Source of the DNA: Cryomorphaceae bacterium | GTDB taxonomy: Bacteria > Bacteroidota > Bacteroidia > Flavobacteriales > BACL11 | Assembly (NCBI GenBank): GCA_949531795.1 | Contig: CATIQX010000016.1 | Location: forward strand, 1 to 12,782 | DNA: 12,782 bases | Reading direction: 5' to 3' | In this document: piece by piece, positions 1 through 8,116 of the stretch | Layout: every line of letters begins with the position of its first letter | Numbering within the stretch: the first letter of the stretch is position 1 | Made by a program: the position numbers and the translations under genes | Notes under the pieces: generated by a model | Told to the model about the DNA's origin: nothing | What the model saw: the letters and a program-made list of their open reading frames with translations, nothing else | Databases searched by the model: none

Positions 1-65
1 AAATCAGATGACATATCTTTGAATATGCAAAATCTGTAATTATCTGGGTGTATTTCTTTTCTCAT
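1..65 (-). CDS. rpmE2: 50S ribosomal protein L31 type B (5' part only, cut by window edge)
   Basis: Reading the minus strand from the ATG at 65-63 gives MRKEIHPDNYRFCIFKDMSS and then D before the window ends. This matches the start of L31 type B, whose family pattern is M-K/R-x-x-I-H-P-x-N-Y-R followed by V-F-K-D-M-S. L31 is a small protein of the large ribosomal subunit. Only 21 full codons of an expected 80-90 are present, so the zinc-ligand status cannot be judged; the single Cys at residue 13 lies outside the usual type A CxxC positions. An AAGAAG stretch lies about 8 nt before the ATG, and a good promoter sits just upstream. The N-terminal match is short but distinctive, so I am fairly confident. 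Confidence 0.85.
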   Translation of the reverse strand, partial: MRKEIHPDNYRFCIFKDMSSD

Positions 66-91
66 AATTGTATCTTCTTAAATTAGGGCTG

Positions 92-121
92 CAAAAATAA
101 AAAGTTTTATTTAATCAGCAA
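92..121 (-). promoter_or_regulatory. Bacteroidota-type promoter of rpmE2
   Basis: On the minus strand a perfect -7 element TATTTTTG (consensus TAnnTTTG) lies at 99-92. A TTG (-33) lies at 121-119, with a 19-bp spacer. The predicted transcription start is near 86, giving a leader of about 20 nt before the rpmE2 ATG at 65. The promoter sits wholly in the 72-bp gap after mdh, so L31 can be made independently of the gyrB-mdh transcript. The sequence match is direct; the start point is inferred. Confidence 0.65.
95..112 (-). terminator. Possible weak AT-only hairpin after mdh
   Basis: Two 7-bp arms, AAATAAA at 95-101 and TTTATTT at 106-112, are perfectly complementary around a 4-nt loop. On the minus strand the second arm runs into more T residues. 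The hairpin lies 26-43 bp past the mdh stop and could slow or end that transcript. It contains no G:C pair and overlaps the rpmE2 -7 element, so it may be no more than AT-rich promoter DNA. Confidence 0.2.
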
Positions 122-137
122 CACTAATCTGTAAATA

Positions 138-1073
138 TTATAAATTTAAATCTTCTAATAGAGTATTCGTTACTTTCACCCCTTCTGCTGAAGATTGCAA
201 CTGACTTAATTCTGAATCATCTAATTTAATTTCAACTATTTTTTCAATTCCGTTTTTACCTAAAATAACTGGCACACCTATGCATAAATCAGTCAAACCA
301 AACTCCCCCTCTAACAACACTGAACATGGAAACATTTTTTGCTGATTACAGGCAATCGCTTGAACCAAACTGCTGACTGCAGCACCCGGAGCATACCAGG
401 CTGAAGTACCTAACATTCCTGTTAGCGTAGCCCCTCCTACTTTAGTATCTTCTAATACTTCTTGTAATCTTTCAGCATGCAAAAATTCTGAAATTCTAAC
501 TGAATTTCTAGTCGCCAAACGAGTCAAAGGTACCATTCCTTTATCAGAATGCCCACCAATTACCATCCCTTCAATATCAGAACTTGGGCACTCCATAGCT
601 TCAGCTAATCTATATTTAAATCTTGCAGAATCCAAAGCACCACCCATACCAATGATTCTGTTTTTTGGCAAACCAGTTACTTTATGTGCTAAATAAGTCA
701 TAGTATCCATCGGATTACTTACAATAATTAAAATAACATCAGGAGAATATTTAATTAATTGTTCTGAAACAGATTTTACAATACCTGCATTAATTCCAAT
801 CAATTCCTCTCTTGTCATTCCTGGTTTCCTTGGAATTCCTGAAGTAATAACTGCAATATTACTATCTGCAGTTTTAGAATAATCGTTTGTTGATCCTGTA
901 ATTTTAGTATCAAAATCCATTAATGATGCAGTTTGCATTAAATCCATAGCCTTTCCTTCAGCAAAGTCATCTTTAATATCAACTAATACTACTTCTGATG
1001 CAAAGTTTTTAATTGCAATGTACTCTGCACAACTTGCTCCTACCGCTCCTGCTCCTACTACTGTAACTTTCAT
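138..1073 (-). CDS. mdh: Malate dehydrogenase (LDH-like, NAD-dependent)
   Basis: This 311-aa cytoplasmic enzyme oxidises malate to oxaloacetate with NAD+ in the TCA cycle. The N-terminal Rossmann fold shows GAGAVG at 7-12, and Asp32 at the end of beta-2 fits NAD rather than NADP preference. The mobile substrate loop IPRKPGMTR (80-88) carries Arg82 and Arg88; Arg82 in place of the Gln of lactate dehydrogenases marks malate/oxaloacetate specificity. Asn120 is in VSNPMD, Asp148 and Arg151 are in GGALDSAR, and the catalytic His175 is in IGGHSDKGMVPL. The one-residue-longer loop after GGH is, as far as I recall, normal for Bacteroidota. Length is normal for the family and no key residue is missing. 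The ATG lies 33 bp after the gyrB stop with an A-rich leader and no clear Shine-Dalgarno, so it is probably co-transcribed with gyrB. Confidence 0.96.
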   Translation of the reverse strand: MKVTVVGAGAVGASCAEYIAIKNFASEVVLVDIKDDFAEGKAMDLMQTASLMDFDTKITGSTNDYSKTADSNIAVITSGIPRKPGMTREELIGINAGIVKSVSEQLIKYSPDVILIIVSNPMDTMTYLAHKVTGLPKNRIIGMGGALDSARFKYRLAEAMECPSSDIEGMVIGGHSDKGMVPLTRLATRNSVRISEFLHAERLQEVLEDTKVGGATLTGMLGTSAWYAPGAAVSSLVQAIACNQQKMFPCSVLLEGEFGLTDLCIGVPVILGKNGIEKIVEIKLDDSELSQLQSSAEGVKVTNTLLEDLNL

Positions 1074-1106
1074 TATTTTATTTTTTATAATTGTTTTCTA
1101 ACTTTA

Positions 1107-3056
1107 TTAAGCGTCAATATTTGCATACTTAGCATTTGCTTCTATAAAAGCTCTTCTTGGAGGAACTTCATCCCCCATCAACATAGAAAACACTCTATCT
1201 GCTTCAGCTGCATTATCAATCGTAACTTGTTTAAGTGTTCTATATTCAGGATTCAGAGTAGTGTCCCAAAGTTGCGAAGCATTCATCTCCCCTAAACCTT
1301 TATACCTTTGAATGATTACATTTACATCCTTACCTGCTTTCATCTCCTTAATCATCAAGTCTCTTTGAGACTCCTCCCAACAGTACCTATGATCCTTTCC
1401 TTTTTTTAACAAATATAAAGGTGGAGTTGCAATATAAACATACCCTTGCTCAATAAGTGGTTTCAAGTAACGGAAGAAGAAAGTTAATAATAGAGTAGCA
1501 ATGTGAGAACCATCAATATCCGCATCCGTCATGACTACAACTTTATGGTATCTTAATTTATCTATATTTAATTCTCTTTCATCATCCAAAGTACCTATAG
1601 AAACACCAAGAGCTTTAAACATATTTTTAATTTCCTCATTTTCAAAAACCTTATGCTGCATAGCTTTCTCAACATTCAATATTTTTCCTCTAAGAGGTAA
1701 AATTGCTTGAAAATGTCTATCTCTACCTTGCTTTGCTGTACCTCCCGCTGAATCTCCCTCTACCAAATAAATTTCACATTTCGCAGGATCTTTTTCAGAA
1801 CAATCAGAGAGCTTACCTGGAAGACCCGAACCAACCAGGACACTTTTTCTCTGAACCATCTCTCTTGCCTTAGTTGCAGCATTTCGAGCTGTAGCAGCTA
1901 ATATTACTTTTAGCACAATTCTTTTTGCTTGCTCAGGATTTTCCTCCAAGTAAAAAGTAAGCATATCACTGACTGATTGAGAAACAGCAGAAGTAACTTC
2001 CTTATTCCCTAATTTTGTTTTTGTTTGCCCTTCAAACTGAGGCTCCATAACTTTTACAGAAATTACAGCAGTTAAACCTTCTCTGAAATCATCCCCAGAG
2101 ATTTCAAACTTCACTTTCTTTAACAATCCTGATTCATCAGCATATTTTTTAAGTGTCCTAGTCAATCCTCTTCTAAAACCTGAAAGATGAGTACCACCTT
2201 CAATTGTATTAATGTTATTCACGTAAGAATGAACATTCTCAGTGTAAGAAGTGTTATAAACCATGGCAACTTCAACTGGGACTCCATCTTTTTCACCATC
2301 AATGTAGATAACATCTTGTAAAATTGAATCTCGAGTTTCATCCAAAAAAGAAACAAATTCTTTTAATCCTCCTTCAGAATAAAATTCTTCTTTCACAAAC
2401 TCTCCATCATCATCTTTTCTTCTTTTGTCAGTAACAGAAAGGTTAATGCCCTTATTCAAAAAAGCTAACTCTCTTAATCGTGCAACTACGATATCAAAAT
2501 GATAAACAGTTTCTTCAAAAATTGAAGCATCTGGAAGGAAAGTAACGAAAGTTCCTGTTTTATCAGTTGTTCCTATTTCACGCACATCATACTGAGGAAC
2601 ACCAATTTTATACTCTTGTTCAAATACTTTTCCTTCTCTATGAACTTCAACTCTCAAATCAGAAGACAGTGCATTTACACAAGAGACTCCTACACCATGA
2701 AGGCCACCAGAAACCTTGTAAGAACCTTTATCAAACTTACCCCCAGCATGTAGAACAGTCATAACTACTTCCAAAGCAGATCGCCCTTCTTTTTCATGAA
2801 TACCAGTAGGAATACCTCTACCATTATCAGTGACTGTAATTGAGTTGTCTTCATTTATAAAACAGTCAATATGAGAACAATGACCAGCAAGTGCCTCGTC
2901 AATTGAATTATCCACCACTTCATACACTAGATGATGTAAACCTTTCATCCCAATATCACCAATATACATGGCTGGTCTTTTACGTACTGCCTCTAAACCT
3001 TCAAGTACCTGAATATTACTAGCAGTGTATTCTTGATTTTTATTTTCTTCACTCAT
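1107..3056 (-). CDS. gyrB: DNA gyrase subunit B
   Basis: This is the ATPase subunit of DNA gyrase, which with GyrA introduces negative supercoils. It has 649 aa. The GHKL ATPase domain shows Glu46 (catalytic base) and Asn50 (Mg) in YEVVDNS, the ATP-lid region DNGRGIP (77-83) and GGLHGVG (117-123), and the switch lysine Lys346 in QTKTKLG. The TOPRIM domain shows LVEGDSAGG (431-439, Glu433) and the metal-binding acidic cluster DADID (511-515). PLRGKILNVEKA (454-465) and QRYKGLGEMN (583-592) are typical gyrase blocks. The large insert of enterobacterial GyrB (about 800 aa) is absent, as is usual outside Proteobacteria. ParE is the main alternative, but the sequence blocks and the C-terminus RRAFIEANAKYANIDA read as GyrB. 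A -7 element lies just upstream and mdh follows in the same direction. Confidence 0.97.
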   Translation of the reverse strand: MSEENKNQEYTASNIQVLEGLEAVRKRPAMYIGDIGMKGLHHLVYEVVDNSIDEALAGHCSHIDCFINEDNSITVTDNGRGIPTGIHEKEGRSALEVVMTVLHAGGKFDKGSYKVSGGLHGVGVSCVNALSSDLRVEVHREGKVFEQEYKIGVPQYDVREIGTTDKTGTFVTFLPDASIFEETVYHFDIVVARLRELAFLNKGINLSVTDKRRKDDDGEFVKEEFYSEGGLKEFVSFLDETRDSILQDVIYIDGEKDGVPVEVAMVYNTSYTENVHSYVNNINTIEGGTHLSGFRRGLTRTLKKYADESGLLKKVKFEISGDDFREGLTAVISVKVMEPQFEGQTKTKLGNKEVTSAVSQSVSDMLTFYLEENPEQAKRIVLKVILAATARNAATKAREMVQRKSVLVGSGLPGKLSDCSEKDPAKCEIYLVEGDSAGGTAKQGRDRHFQAILPLRGKILNVEKAMQHKVFENEEIKNMFKALGVSIGTLDDERELNIDKLRYHKVVVMTDADIDGSHIATLLLTFFFRYLKPLIEQGYVYIATPPLYLLKKGKDHRYCWEESQRDLMIKEMKAGKDVNVIIQRYKGLGEMNASQLWDTTLNPEYRTLKQVTIDNAAEADRVFSMLMGDEVPPRRAFIEANAKYANIDA

Positions 3057-3091
3057 AAAATTGAATTAATTTTTCTTTTTTTTTAAACACA

Positions 3092-3099
3092 CAAATATA
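3092..3099 (-). promoter_or_regulatory. -7 promoter element upstream of gyrB
   Basis: On the minus strand TATATTTG at 3099-3092 is a perfect match to TAnnTTTG. Transcription would start near 3085, giving a leader of about 28 nt that contains a run of nine A residues before the ATG at 3056. No TTG sits at the expected -33 distance; the nearest triplet is TCG at 3125-3123. The promoter is therefore only half supported. Confidence 0.5.
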
Positions 3100-3134
3100 C
3101 ACTTATTCAATGAGTTAAAGTACGAAAAAAAGCA

Positions 3135-3157
3135 TGAAAATTAAAAGGAATTTTTCA
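3135..3157 (-). terminator. Possible weak terminator after the barrel gene
   Basis: The arms TGAAAATT (3135-3142) and AATTTTTCA (3149-3157) pair around a 6-nt loop with one bulged base. On the minus strand a run of seven T residues (3131-3125) follows 3-4 nt after the stem. The layout is that of an intrinsic terminator, 17 bp past the stop of the barrel gene, and it would separate that operon from gyrB. The stem has only two G:C pairs, so efficiency is doubtful. Confidence 0.3.
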
Positions 3158-3173
3158 ACAAATGTTAATAAAT

Positions 3174-4835
3174 TTAGAAAGAATAATTCAGACCAAAAAC
3201 ACCATTAAAGCCAACTTCAAAATAACCATCCCAAACATCTTGTTTAGAATTAGTAAGATTATTTAAATTAATATACGCAGATATATTTTTCGTATAATTA
3301 TAATACATCCCTAAATTTATATGAATTTGAGAAGGGAACTCTTTATTAGTTTGAGATGCGAGAGAAACCAAATGTGAACCAAAAGAACTAATTGCTTTTC
3401 TTTTATCCATAAAACTCAATGATGGAGCAACTTTAATTTTATTTCTCAAATTAATAGGAACCATAACATTGAAAGTCAAGTTAGGCTTATGATAAACTTC
3501 CTCATCCCAATTATAATAATTTGCATTTGCATTTAAATCAATAATTTTATTAATTTTTCTAACATAATTTACATTTACGTGTAATTGCTTCACATCAAGA
3601 TAATTAACTAAAAAACGATTATAGTTCAGATCATGATTATTAACAAAATAGGCGAAGTTCTGAACTGTACCGTAAGCAACCCCGCATTCTAACAACTCAT
3701 CTTTAGATAACATATTACGCATAGCAAAATATAATTCATCAGTACCAGTTATTTTTAAATCATGCGAGGCTTTTCCTGAAAAAATAGCCTGGTTAGTACC
3801 ATAGGAATGAATATAAGGATTCTCATCAGAAAGCGATTTAAGCGTATGCATTTGCTGCTTATGACGAAGACCACCATACACCAATAAAACACCTCTTACT
3901 AGCTCCTTAGAAGCTTTAATTTGTGGAAAAACATCAATAGGCGTATCATCTGACAAATAATGAAGTCCCAATCCTAAATCAAAATCAAGACCATACTTAG
4001 TAAATGAAGTAGAGGGAGAAAAATAAAATGATAGTATATTTGCACTTTCAAATTTTGAGTCTGGATTATTATACCTTAAATAATTGTCTAACTCAATTTC
4101 CAATGAAAAAGGTAAACTCTTTATCGTTTTACTTAAATTTGCACCTAAGTGGACTTGATTTTCAGAAAGCTCATTCAAATCAGAAACAAAAAAAGTTGTG
4201 TAGTATTTTAATTTATCAGCTGCCAACTCTTTAGACACAACAGATAAAGAAATTTTAGAATAAGCAAAACGGTTTCTATAATTTTCTTCATTAGATAATG
4301 TTGAATTTTCATTCCAAAATAATACTGTCCTTCTGTCGTAATCTAAATTTGCCATAAAAACATGCGAAGCAGTAATTTTTTTCCCATACAAATGCATGTT
4401 GTTTTTGCCATTTTTATACAAAGCATTAGAATCATCGTAGTATCTGTTCGAGAAATGATTAAGCAATACACCATAACTCATTTTCTTGGAGCGCTTGCTA
4501 TTGTACAGAACACTTGCCTTAGTTATCCAAGCACTACCAAAGCCCAATCCTACTCTAGTAGATTGTAATTGCGCAATTTTATCCGCTTTTACTTTTGCAG
4601 CCTTTAAGAGCCTTATTTTATAATCCGATTTTAAATCAGTTTCCACTACTGCATATTCTTGGGTACGTACTTTTTTAATTGTATCTGCAAAAGCTGCTTT
4701 TTCATTCAATCGACTTGCCTCAGAAATAGATGGTATAAATCCTTCTACTACTCTTACTTCAGTCGTACCAATATCTTGTGCTAAAAGCTGACTAGTACTA
4801 AATAAAATCACTATACATATTTTATTCAATTTCAT
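3174..4835 (-). CDS. Secreted outer-membrane beta-barrel protein, TonB-receptor-like without a recognisable plug
   Basis: The start at ATG 4835 gives 553 aa; a TTG 9 nt upstream (4844) is a less likely start. The N-terminus MKLNKICIVILFSTSQLLAQ is a signal peptide with predicted cleavage after Ala19. A conserved-looking segment TEVRVVEGFIPSISEASRLN (25-44) and a charged stretch to about 90 follow. From about 95 to the end come alternating hydrophobic/polar strands rich in Tyr, Phe and Asn. The chain ends FGLNYSF with a terminal Phe, the usual signal for barrel insertion. I see no plug-domain motifs. In Bacteroidota such barrels are commonly annotated as TonB-dependent receptors and lie next to a roughly 1000-aa TPR protein, as here. 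The gene overlaps that TPR gene by 14 nt, so the two are probably translationally coupled. Cargo or partner is unknown. Confidence 0.75.
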   Translation of the reverse strand: MKLNKICIVILFSTSQLLAQDIGTTEVRVVEGFIPSISEASRLNEKAAFADTIKKVRTQEYAVVETDLKSDYKIRLLKAAKVKADKIAQLQSTRVGLGFGSAWITKASVLYNSKRSKKMSYGVLLNHFSNRYYDDSNALYKNGKNNMHLYGKKITASHVFMANLDYDRRTVLFWNENSTLSNEENYRNRFAYSKISLSVVSKELAADKLKYYTTFFVSDLNELSENQVHLGANLSKTIKSLPFSLEIELDNYLRYNNPDSKFESANILSFYFSPSTSFTKYGLDFDLGLGLHYLSDDTPIDVFPQIKASKELVRGVLLVYGGLRHKQQMHTLKSLSDENPYIHSYGTNQAIFSGKASHDLKITGTDELYFAMRNMLSKDELLECGVAYGTVQNFAYFVNNHDLNYNRFLVNYLDVKQLHVNVNYVRKINKIIDLNANANYYNWDEEVYHKPNLTFNVMVPINLRNKIKVAPSLSFMDKRKAISSFGSHLVSLASQTNKEFPSQIHINLGMYYNYTKNISAYINLNNLTNSKQDVWDGYFEVGFNGVFGLNYSF

Positions 4836-7800
4836 CTTTCTCAATGTATTCGTTAATTATTTCTAAGCTATCTGTTTTAGGGGCAATTAAAGTATCAGGA
4901 GCCACCACTTTATAGTCTTCATCAATCACCTTCTCAATTAAAAACTCTACTAAATCATAATCAATTTCTTCTTCTGAAATTTCAATATAACTTTGATGCC
5001 TCACAACTAACAGCTGCTGTTCTTTTATTGCAATACTCAAAGTTTCCCTTTCTAATATTAACTCCCAATTTTTCCTAGCCAAATTTACTAGCTCTTCCCC
5101 ATCATAATTTTCAATAATACTTTCCAAAGTTGCCTTTGCCTGAAAGTCATTTTCCTGCACCACATAAATATCAGCCAGTAAAATAAATGCTTTTGCTATA
5201 AAATAATCACTTGTGTAACCTTCGGCCAATTCAAATATCATTTTCTCAGCCAAATCCAGACTATCGTCCAGATACGTTAAGTATGCCAAATAATATTTCG
5301 CTTCAGCACCTTCATCATAATCCGAAAGCTCCACTACTTTTTCGAAAGTAGTTTTGGATTTTGCATAATTACCTGAAGAAAACTCATGTCGAGCAATAAT
5401 TATTTTTGCTTTACTCATTAACCAATCATCCGTTTTATCTAAATTAATAACCTGCTGAGCATAGCTATAAGCTAGCTCAGGGCTTAGCGTTTCATTCCCA
5501 TACATAAGACGAATAACAGCCTCTCGTTTTAAAGAATTATTAGCGGCAACTTTCTCTAAATTTTGGTAATAGATATTTGAATTATCATAATCATCCACAG
5601 CATAATACTTTCTTGCCAAAAAGCTTAAAGCCGATTGCTGATACTCAGCATTAGAAACTTCAATCAATTCAGTATACATGAGCACTGCATTAGTTGTATC
5701 CCCAACTTTCACACAAGAGATAGCATTATAATAGGCAGCATCTATTTTAAATATTCCATTTTCAAATTTTTCTAAATACTGATTGAAAGTAGTGTTTGCC
5801 ACCTCATAATCCCCTTCTGAAAATTTCATGAAAGCCGTATTATATGTCAAGGAATCTTGCTCTGCTCTACTAATGCTTATTTCAGGCAAACCATTTACTA
5901 TTGCTAAATACTCATCCACCTTAGCCAAGCTCACATAAGCAGCCTGCAATCCTGACAAAGCTTCTTTAAAATAAATAGTTTGTTGGAAATTATTCACTAC
6001 AAATAAAAAGGATATAATTGCCTGATCAACTTTACCACTGTTAAAATAAATCATTCCTTTACTCAAATGAGCGTCAGCAATGAATTGTTCATCTTTAGTT
6101 TCAGCTAGTAATTTTTCATAATGGAAAAGTGCTAAATCATTTTTGGAAGTGTTTTTATAATATCGTGCCAAATCATATAGCGCATTATCATAATAAATAG
6201 AGGTTGAGAAATCACTAGTTAACTGTTTTAATAATTTTACTTTAGTATTATTTTTTCCTGATAAGCCCAAAGCAACCGATCGCTTATAGATAGCATAATC
6301 CCCATCAAACAAAGAATAGGCGATTGCCTTGTTATAATATTTTTCAGAAAGCGAATATTCTTGATTCATAAAAAAGCAATCTGCAATACGCAAATAAGTA
6401 TCATTCAAATGCATACTGTCAGTTGCTAGCTTTTCATATTTTCTAAAGTAAGTATTTGCTCGCTTATATTCTGCTTGCTTAAAATAAGCATATGCTAAAT
6501 GATATTGCTTTAGTTCGTGATAAAACTCGAAATTTATAGTATTATTTATAGGAAGATTAGTGTAAAGATCAGCTGATCTTGCAAAGTCATTTAACTGATA
6601 ATAACAATCTGCTAGCCAAAAAACAGTTACATAAGCTATTTCATCATCTATAGGATACTGAGTAGCTAATTGAAAATAAGTAAGTGCCTTCTTATAGGCA
6701 GCAGCATTATATTCCTTAACTCCTAAAAAGAAAGCAAGTTGTTGAAGTGATTTTTGCTGTTGCTGATCAGGTAAATGAATAGCTAATAAAGCATCAAAAG
6801 CCTCATTATATTTACTACTACTTTGGAAAACCTGAACCATCAAAGTTTCAATTTCTTTTTTATGAATTGCATTATCGTATTTTTCCAAATAAGTTTTAAG
6901 TACTAGTAAAGTATTATCAAAAGGTAAATCCAACTGATACGATAATTTTGCATAATTATAAAAAGCCTCTTCCTGGAGCACTTTATCGTAAGAATATGAT
7001 GCCGACTTTTTAAAAGCCTGTAAAGCATAATTAAACTGCAGAACTTTTAAGTAAGAAGCCCCCAAACAATAAGCAGCATGCTGACTGATACTATCAGCAG
7101 AACCACTTACTTTCTCTAAATAATTAATAGCATTTTCGAACTCACCCACTTTAAAATAGGATTGACCTAACAAAAAATTAACAATAGGTTTCACTTGATC
7201 AAACTGCTCAACATAAGCAGAAAAGTGAATAATGGCTTTTTCAAAATCTTCTGTACGATAATAGGCCTCTGCCAATAAACGATTTACCTCTAACTTTCTT
7301 GTAGGAATAACAGTTTCTAAAAGAGGGGATACAAATTCAATTAACTGCTCATATCTTTGCTGAAAAAAATAAATTTGAGCAATGTAATACGGAATAATAA
7401 TCCTAAACTGCTCATCATCAATTAGATTATTAAAACCATTTAAAGCAGTTTCATACAAACCATTTTGGTAAGCAATATAAGCAGAATAATACTGAGCAGT
7501 TGTTGCGTATTTACTATTTGTATTAATTAATTTTGAGAAATAATATTGAGCATCATCCAAAGAATCAATTCTGAAATTAGCATAAGCTAATTTAAAAATT
7601 AAATCAGTGTAGTGTTCTAAATTTTTGAATTGTAGAAAATAGTTAATTGACTTATAATAATCTAAATTATTATAATAATATAAAGCCAAATCCTTATTAA
7701 CTTGCTGAATCAATGATGAATAAGGAAATGATATAACAAATTTTTCATACAAGAAAACAGCATCTAAAGCGAATAATTCCTTTGAGCATTTTGCGTTATA

Positions 7801-7977
7801 ATAATTAGCCAGCTCATTGGTCTTACCATCAACAATTATCTGCTGAAACAAAGATTGAGCAGCGCTGTAATTCTCCTCCAAAAACAAAGCTCTTGCCCTT
7901 GCAAAATCTGCTTGCTGAGCTTTGACTTGAAAACAGAAAAAAAGAGTCAACAGAATTAACTTTATGAGCTTATGCAT
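4822..7977 (-). CDS. Large secreted tetratricopeptide-repeat protein
   Basis: The start at ATG 7977 gives 1051 aa. An in-frame TTG at 8064 would add 29 residues ahead of a clean signal peptide and is rejected. The N-terminus MHKLIKLILLTLFFCFQVKA ends in a predicted signal peptidase I site (A20|Q21). Cys15 lies inside the hydrophobic core and does not form a lipobox, so this is not an obvious SprE/PorW-type lipoprotein. The rest to about residue 980 is helical TPR-type sequence, with a recurring pattern of A, paired Tyr, A and F at helix positions (for example AKYYLAYLTY and KATLESIIENY). The tail is very acidic and lacks repeats. It is expected in the periplasm or facing the outer membrane as a protein-binding scaffold. 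It is coupled to the downstream barrel gene and divergent from the FtsE-like operon, so an envelope-assembly role is plausible but unproven. Confidence 0.85.
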   Translation of the reverse strand: MHKLIKLILLTLFFCFQVKAQQADFARARALFLEENYSAAQSLFQQIIVDGKTNELANYYNAKCSKELFALDAVFLYEKFVISFPYSSLIQQVNKDLALYYYNNLDYYKSINYFLQFKNLEHYTDLIFKLAYANFRIDSLDDAQYYFSKLINTNSKYATTAQYYSAYIAYQNGLYETALNGFNNLIDDEQFRIIIPYYIAQIYFFQQRYEQLIEFVSPLLETVIPTRKLEVNRLLAEAYYRTEDFEKAIIHFSAYVEQFDQVKPIVNFLLGQSYFKVGEFENAINYLEKVSGSADSISQHAAYCLGASYLKVLQFNYALQAFKKSASYSYDKVLQEEAFYNYAKLSYQLDLPFDNTLLVLKTYLEKYDNAIHKKEIETLMVQVFQSSSKYNEAFDALLAIHLPDQQQQKSLQQLAFFLGVKEYNAAAYKKALTYFQLATQYPIDDEIAYVTVFWLADCYYQLNDFARSADLYTNLPINNTINFEFYHELKQYHLAYAYFKQAEYKRANTYFRKYEKLATDSMHLNDTYLRIADCFFMNQEYSLSEKYYNKAIAYSLFDGDYAIYKRSVALGLSGKNNTKVKLLKQLTSDFSTSIYYDNALYDLARYYKNTSKNDLALFHYEKLLAETKDEQFIADAHLSKGMIYFNSGKVDQAIISFLFVVNNFQQTIYFKEALSGLQAAYVSLAKVDEYLAIVNGLPEISISRAEQDSLTYNTAFMKFSEGDYEVANTTFNQYLEKFENGIFKIDAAYYNAISCVKVGDTTNAVLMYTELIEVSNAEYQQSALSFLARKYYAVDDYDNSNIYYQNLEKVAANNSLKREAVIRLMYGNETLSPELAYSYAQQVINLDKTDDWLMSKAKIIIARHEFSSGNYAKSKTTFEKVVELSDYDEGAEAKYYLAYLTYLDDSLDLAEKMIFELAEGYTSDYFIAKAFILLADIYVVQENDFQAKATLESIIENYDGEELVNLARKNWELILERETLSIAIKEQQLLVVRHQSYIEISEEEIDYDLVEFLIEKVIDEDYKVVAPDTLIAPKTDSLEIINEYIEKDEIE

Positions 7978-8022
7978 ATAATTTCTTATTAGATTTAAAA
8001 GTAAATAAATTAGTCTTGATGC

Positions 8023-8030
8023 GAAAAATA
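8023..8030 (-). promoter_or_regulatory. Candidate -7 element for the TPR-barrel operon
   Basis: On the minus strand TATTTTTC at 8030-8023 matches TAnnTTTG except for the last base. A TTG at 8048-8046 lies only 15 bp upstream, shorter than the usual spacing of about 19. It is the best candidate I found in the 139-bp divergent spacer for the leftward operon, and is weak. Confidence 0.25.
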
Positions 8031-8103
8031 GATAATTGAAGTTTTCAACAGATTTAACTAACAATTATTGACCTAAACAAGTATTAAATGAATAATTAAT
8101 TTC

Positions 8104-8111
8104 TTACTTTG
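8104..8111 (+). promoter_or_regulatory. Candidate -7 element for the small protein / ftsE-like / murB / helicase operon
   Basis: TTACTTTG matches TAnnTTTG with one mismatch and is followed by CG. No TTG lies near the -33 position. A start site about 6 nt downstream would fall at or next to the GTG at 8117, which would make the first message leaderless or nearly so. Confidence 0.35.
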
Positions 8112-8116
8112 CGATA

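Noticed and set aside
2567..2764. 65-codon plus-strand ORF inside gyrB
   Set aside because: It lies antisense within the strongly conserved gyrB coding region; its Leu/His-rich translation resembles no protein and follows from gyrB codons.
4028..4234. 68-codon plus-strand ORF inside the barrel gene
   Set aside because: Antisense shadow of the barrel coding sequence, with no promoter or ribosome binding site and no recognisable motif.
4362..4568. 68-codon plus-strand ORF inside the barrel gene
   Set aside because: Antisense shadow; the apparent hydrophobic stretch is the complement of barrel codons.
4836..4844. Three-residue extension of the barrel protein from TTG 4844
   Set aside because: ATG 4835 is nearby, preceded by a GA-rich stretch, and starts a typical signal peptide.
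4822..7977. Assignment of the TPR protein as the gliding/secretion lipoprotein SprE (PorW)
   Set aside because: There is no lipobox cysteine at the signal peptide cleavage site, the protein is longer than I recall for SprE, and no other type IX secretion gene is nearby.
7978..8064. 29-residue N-terminal extension of the TPR protein from TTG 8064
   Set aside because: It would put a second hydrophobic segment before a complete signal peptide, and it occupies the divergent promoter spacer.
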